The notes beneath the pieces are model-generated. The model was not told the origin of the DNA, searched no databases, and was given only the letters and a program-made list of their open reading frames with translations. Below are positions 33,907 through 36,726 of a stretch of 36,726 nt of DNA, in pieces (within the stretch, counting starts at the first letter, position 1; the number at the start of each line of letters is the position of its first letter). The position numbers and the translations under genes were made by a program. The stretch comes from Bacteroidota bacterium (GTDB taxonomy: Bacteria > Bacteroidota > Bacteroidia > Bacteroidales > F082), in contig JAHLLA010000017.1 in assembly GCA_020444415.1 (NCBI GenBank), forward strand, positions 1 through 36,726, read 5' to 3'.

Positions 33907-35580
33907 CTATTTTAAAATCAATATTTTTTCTGTATGAACTTTTTTATCCGTTAATACCCTCACTACGTAGTAGCCAGTTTGATCCGACACATAGAATTTC
34001 AAGGTATTTTGGCCCGTTACAGCTTTTCTCAACACTTGCTGGCCCATAATATCATATATCGCAATTTCTTTTATTATTTCATCAGATGTATTGACCACGT
34101 ATGCATATTCTTTGGATGAATAGATCTTTAAATGAGCATTGTTGTTATCAATAGTAGGATCACCAATGGAAGTGGGGCCAAAGAAATGAATATTGAATCT
34201 GTGTTTTTCCTGCTCAGGTGAAGCCAAAAAAGAAAATACAAAATCACTTTCTGAAATATGAATCCAATCAGCTCCTGTTAATAAATCTTCAACCCATATT
34301 TCAGTGTTATTTTCAAATGTTTCAAATCCTTCAAAAGAAAATGTATATTGTGCTTCTTCACCGCATTCGAAGTGCACTGGTACGGTAGTTGACGTCGTAG
34401 AAAGCAGGTCAATTGGAAGGAAGTTAATAGCTAGCTCGGATCCGTCATCAGCAATACTCCTAATCATGGTAGCACCTTCACTAACGCTGTTCCATTTTTC
34501 AGCATCATATTCGTCAGTTCCTGCAGAAGCATCTTCAATAAACCTTATATACAGCGCATCTTTAAATCCAATAGTACCTCCACTCACATACATTGACAAT
34601 TCATTAGGAATAAAATCCCTGAATTCAGTTGAATTATGAACTTTATGGTCGCTAGTAAAATTTAAATCTTGACCACCGGAAGCAGCACCTGTGTATATAA
34701 ATAAAGCCTGGCCATATTGGATGTACTGCGAACCGCCCGTACCATATGATCTGGTAACATAGTTCCCGGCTGATTTGCCCACCTCTAAATCAGCATCCCA
34801 AATCCAGTATTTTGGTTCCATTTTATCAGTGCCATTATCATCTGCAAACGCGTCAAAATCGATAGCACATGGAAAAGGATTGCTGATTAATTCATATCGG
34901 TTGTTTGCATTATATGTTAATGTATAATTTACTGTTCCTGCAACAGGAAATCCTTCCATGATAATGGTATCAGAACCAGCTTCATAATTAGATAGCGTCA
35001 AACCATTACCTACAGGAACTTCATGCCAGAATGGCCAAACATTAACCCATGGCTGATCATCAATGTCAATATCTGTGTGCCATTCAAAAGCATAGGTGTC
35101 AAGGTTTGTCATGTTAAATTGTTCAAGACGCACTTTTTTACTCCAACCACTTGTAGTGTCCTCAATAGGTGCACCAACAAAATGCATGAAATAGTTCGTG
35201 CCAGCATCGCCCTCAATATAAGATTGAACCTCTATACTTCCTTTGTTGCTATGGTTAACAGTACTTCCATTAAAGATAAACGAGCCTCGTGGCGCACCTG
35301 GAGCTATACTGGTTTGTACCGTAATTGCTTTTCGAGCGTTAAGAGTCAAATCTCCTTCTGTTGTAACATAACTTTCGGGTGGAATGATCAGTCCATCAGT
35401 TACTGAAATTTTCAAATCGCCCTCAATCGTCAAGTATACTCCGGTTTCCAATGTTAACTTGTCAGAACCAGTTATGTTCATACCAACATCCTGAGCTAAT
35501 ACAAGTGAAGGATAGCATAATGAGATCGCATACAACAGGATCATTAGTTTTTTCATGATGAATGGTTTTGTCGTTTTCAT
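33907..35580 (-). CDS. Exported surface protein with T9SS C-terminal sorting domain
   Basis: The 557-residue frame starts at 35580; ATG 35556 (MKKLMILLYAISLCYPSLVLAQ) gives a more typical signal peptide and may be the real start. After cleavage come a short beta-solenoid (GVYLTIEGDLKISVTDGLIIPP, ~35-120) and a domain with SYIEGDAGTNYFMHFVGAP and YELISNPFPCAIDFDAF. A beta-sandwich region (~300-455) contains LYIRF, AINFLPIDLL and YTFSFEGFE. The end is a type A-like sorting domain (IYDIMGQQVLRKA...GYYVVRVLTDKKVHTEKILILK). The same order (ISGDAEDWHFLSSPVA, then LLGNPYPSSIDW, then a sorting domain) ends the giant protein at 1347. It is the middle gene of the operon. Probably a T9SS-exported cell-surface protein with no recognised enzymatic site. 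Confidence 0.85.
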   Translation of the reverse strand: MKTTKPFIMKKLMILLYAISLCYPSLVLAQDVGMNITGSDKLTLETGVYLTIEGDLKISVTDGLIIPPESYVTTEGDLTLNARKAITVQTSIAPGAPRGSFIFNGSTVNHSNKGSIEVQSYIEGDAGTNYFMHFVGAPIEDTTSGWSKKVRLEQFNMTNLDTYAFEWHTDIDIDDQPWVNVWPFWHEVPVGNGLTLSNYEAGSDTIIMEGFPVAGTVNYTLTYNANNRYELISNPFPCAIDFDAFADDNGTDKMEPKYWIWDADLEVGKSAGNYVTRSYGTGGSQYIQYGQALFIYTGAASGGQDLNFTSDHKVHNSTEFRDFIPNELSMYVSGGTIGFKDALYIRFIEDASAGTDEYDAEKWNSVSEGATMIRSIADDGSELAINFLPIDLLSTTSTTVPVHFECGEEAQYTFSFEGFETFENNTEIWVEDLLTGADWIHISESDFVFSFLASPEQEKHRFNIHFFGPTSIGDPTIDNNNAHLKIYSSKEYAYVVNTSDEIIKEIAIYDIMGQQVLRKAVTGQNTLKFYVSDQTGYYVVRVLTDKKVHTEKILILK

Positions 35581-35618
35581 TTCGTTGTTAATTTCGGCAA
35601 TACAACTTGCCAGATAGT

Positions 35619-36434
35619 CTAATAACCGATAAATACCTTTTGAGAATAAATATCATTCTTGGTAACCACTTTAATAAAATAGTATCCCATTTGGCAGGAA
35701 ATATCATATGTATTCAAAACATTAAAGTGGCTGTTTATGGTTTGTATTTCGTTGCCTGTTAGGTCATAAATGTATATTCCCTTTATATTTTCAGGATTTT
35801 TGCATGCAACAAAAACACGATTTGACGAAGAATAGATTTTAATACCATCTTTAGTATTTGAATCAAAAGGATTTGATTCAATACCCGTTGGATCCATGAA
35901 ATGCATAACGAAGCGATCATAATTTGCATCACTAGCATATCCCTGGATTGTAAAGCTGTTGTTTTCGTTGTTAATATTCAACCAATCGTCTTCTCTTGTC
36001 AAATCCTGCAACCAGAATTCAGTGGGATACTCGAAGTTATCAAATCCATCAAATGTAAAGGTGTACTCGCCATCATATCCACATTGAAAATGAATAGGAA
36101 TACTCGTCATGCCGTTGTAAAGACATGAAAGCGGCATGGCATTAATGGCTAGTTCTGTATCATCGCTAGCAATGCTCCAAATCATAGTAGCATCTTCGTT
36201 GATGCTGTACCATTTTATCGCTTCGATCTCGACATCATAGCCAGTGGTTGCTCCTTCCCAGAAATAAATATACAGGTTGTCTTGATACCCGTAATCTCCT
36301 CCGGCAACGTGCATATGAAGCACATTAGGTGTTGTGTTTCTTGAGAATTCAATTTGATTATCAGTAGTGTATTGAGCCTGAATAGCTGAAGTGCTTAATA
36401 CAATTAAACAGATAAGAGGATACATGTTTTTCAT
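35619..36434 (-). CDS. Short paralogue of the neighbouring T9SS surface protein
   Basis: The 271-residue protein has a signal peptide (MKNMYPLICLIVLSTSAIQAQ). The rest matches the C-terminal half of the protein at 33907: LHMHVAGGDYGYQDNLYIYF, AIKWYSINEDATMIWSIASDDTELAINAMPL, IHFQCGYDGEYTFTFDGFDNFE, then a sorting domain (GIYIYDLTGNEIQTI...GYYFIKVV...SQKVFIGY). The N-terminal solenoid and the NPFP-type domain are absent. The signal peptide joins directly to the shared domain, so this looks like a compact version, not a broken gene. It is the first gene of the operon, about 90 nt downstream of the start predicted for promoter C and 38 nt before the next gene. Confidence 0.85.
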   Translation of the reverse strand: MKNMYPLICLIVLSTSAIQAQYTTDNQIEFSRNTTPNVLHMHVAGGDYGYQDNLYIYFWEGATTGYDVEIEAIKWYSINEDATMIWSIASDDTELAINAMPLSCLYNGMTSIPIHFQCGYDGEYTFTFDGFDNFEYPTEFWLQDLTREDDWLNINNENNSFTIQGYASDANYDRFVMHFMDPTGIESNPFDSNTKDGIKIYSSSNRVFVACKNPENIKGIYIYDLTGNEIQTINSHFNVLNTYDISCQMGYYFIKVVTKNDIYSQKVFIGY

Positions 36435-36532
36435 AATTGCTTGTTTTATTTGTAATTGAGTTCAACTTCCACTAAAAAAGACTTGTTGCATGTATAGTCC
36501 CTCTGGGATATAGCTCCACCCATTTTGTTGTA

Positions 36533-36602
36533 CAATTATAAGGTGTAAAATTTGAAAAGGTTATAGGACTTTAGCTGATATGCTTGTAGGTGTTTTACCA
36601 AC
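36533..36602 (-). promoter_or_regulatory. Shared promoter module, copy C, driving the exported-protein operon
   Basis: On the minus strand: palindrome GTTGGTAAAACACCTAC (36602-36586), identical to copy A; a 23-bp unit with ATCAGCTA and GTCCTAT (36585-36563); 22 bp; then the -7 box TATAATTG (36540-36533). It gives this family of sites a clear target gene (36434). Confidence 0.8.
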
Positions 36603-36675
36603 AAAATTAAGTTTATGATATCAATCAAAGATTGGCTAGAAATGATTATATCCGGAGTTGAAGAACCTGTAGCTT

Positions 36676-36726
36676 ATGAAAGTCAAAATAAATAACGTTC
36701 CAGAGATGAAAGGTTATTTGAAGTGG
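36676..36726 (+). CDS. Possible start of a plus-strand gene cut by the window end
   Basis: An open frame MKVKINNVPEMKGYLKW runs to the last base. It would be divergent from the exported-protein operon. Seventeen codons are too few to identify it, and no promoter is evident. Confidence 0.2.
   Translation, partial: MKVKINNVPEMKGYLKW

Noticed and set aside
36615-36695. A 26-codon plus-strand ORF (MISIKDWLEMIISG...)
   Set aside because: Too short, no recognisable family, and no promoter in the right orientation; left out of the gene list.

Overview
The window is AT-rich bacterial DNA from the Bacteroidota. The evidence is T9SS-type C-terminal sorting domains, promoters with the Bacteroidota -7 box (TAnnTTTG) and no Shine-Dalgarno pattern, DUF4402 proteins, and a sigma factor of a form common in that phylum. 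It is an accessory, surface-and-sensing region; I see no tRNA, rRNA, CRISPR array, transposase or phage gene.

Layout. (1) 1-1346: the edge of a minus-strand gene, a 106-residue sigma fragment (region 2 only) with its own promoter and terminator, and a 545-bp divergent intergenic region. (2) 1347-13003: a giant secreted repeat protein (about 3643 aa, beta-helix plus tandem modules, T9SS C-terminus), followed by a LuxR/NarL-type response regulator that lacks the conserved receiver lysine. (3) 13206-18148: a chaperone-usher-like fimbrial operon with a DUF4402 subunit, an intergenic terminator/attenuator, a PapD-like chaperone, a second DUF4402 protein, and an usher-like outer-membrane protein carrying a C-terminal SPOR domain. 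(4) 18596-31285, minus strand: a compact signalling operon, in transcription order a 15-PAS protein without a kinase domain, a membrane histidine kinase, a CheY/Rcp-like receiver, a REC-6xPAS-HisKA_3 kinase, and a LuxR/NarL regulator. (5) 32094-36434, minus strand: an operon of three exported proteins, two with T9SS sorting domains.

The most interesting feature is not a gene. Five minus-strand sites (186-278, 858-927, 18465-18534, 31845-31914, 36533-36602) and probably one plus-strand site (1121-1210) share one promoter architecture. Read in the direction of transcription it is a 17-bp imperfect palindrome (GTTGGTAAAACACCTAC), a 23-bp unit holding ATCAGCAA and ending in GTCYTAT, exactly 22 bp, then a -7 box TANNNTTG. 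Four minus-strand copies keep the same 46-bp distance from palindrome to -7 box. The fifth has one extra 23-bp unit, which is a diverged duplication of the same unit, and the plus-strand copy also appears to have two units. The copies stand before the left-edge gene, the sigma fragment, the giant protein, the exported-protein operon, and two short orphan transcripts flanking the signalling operon. I infer a local regulon read by an activator, most simply one of the two LuxR-type response regulators encoded here. I cannot name the motif, and I do not know of a described equivalent.
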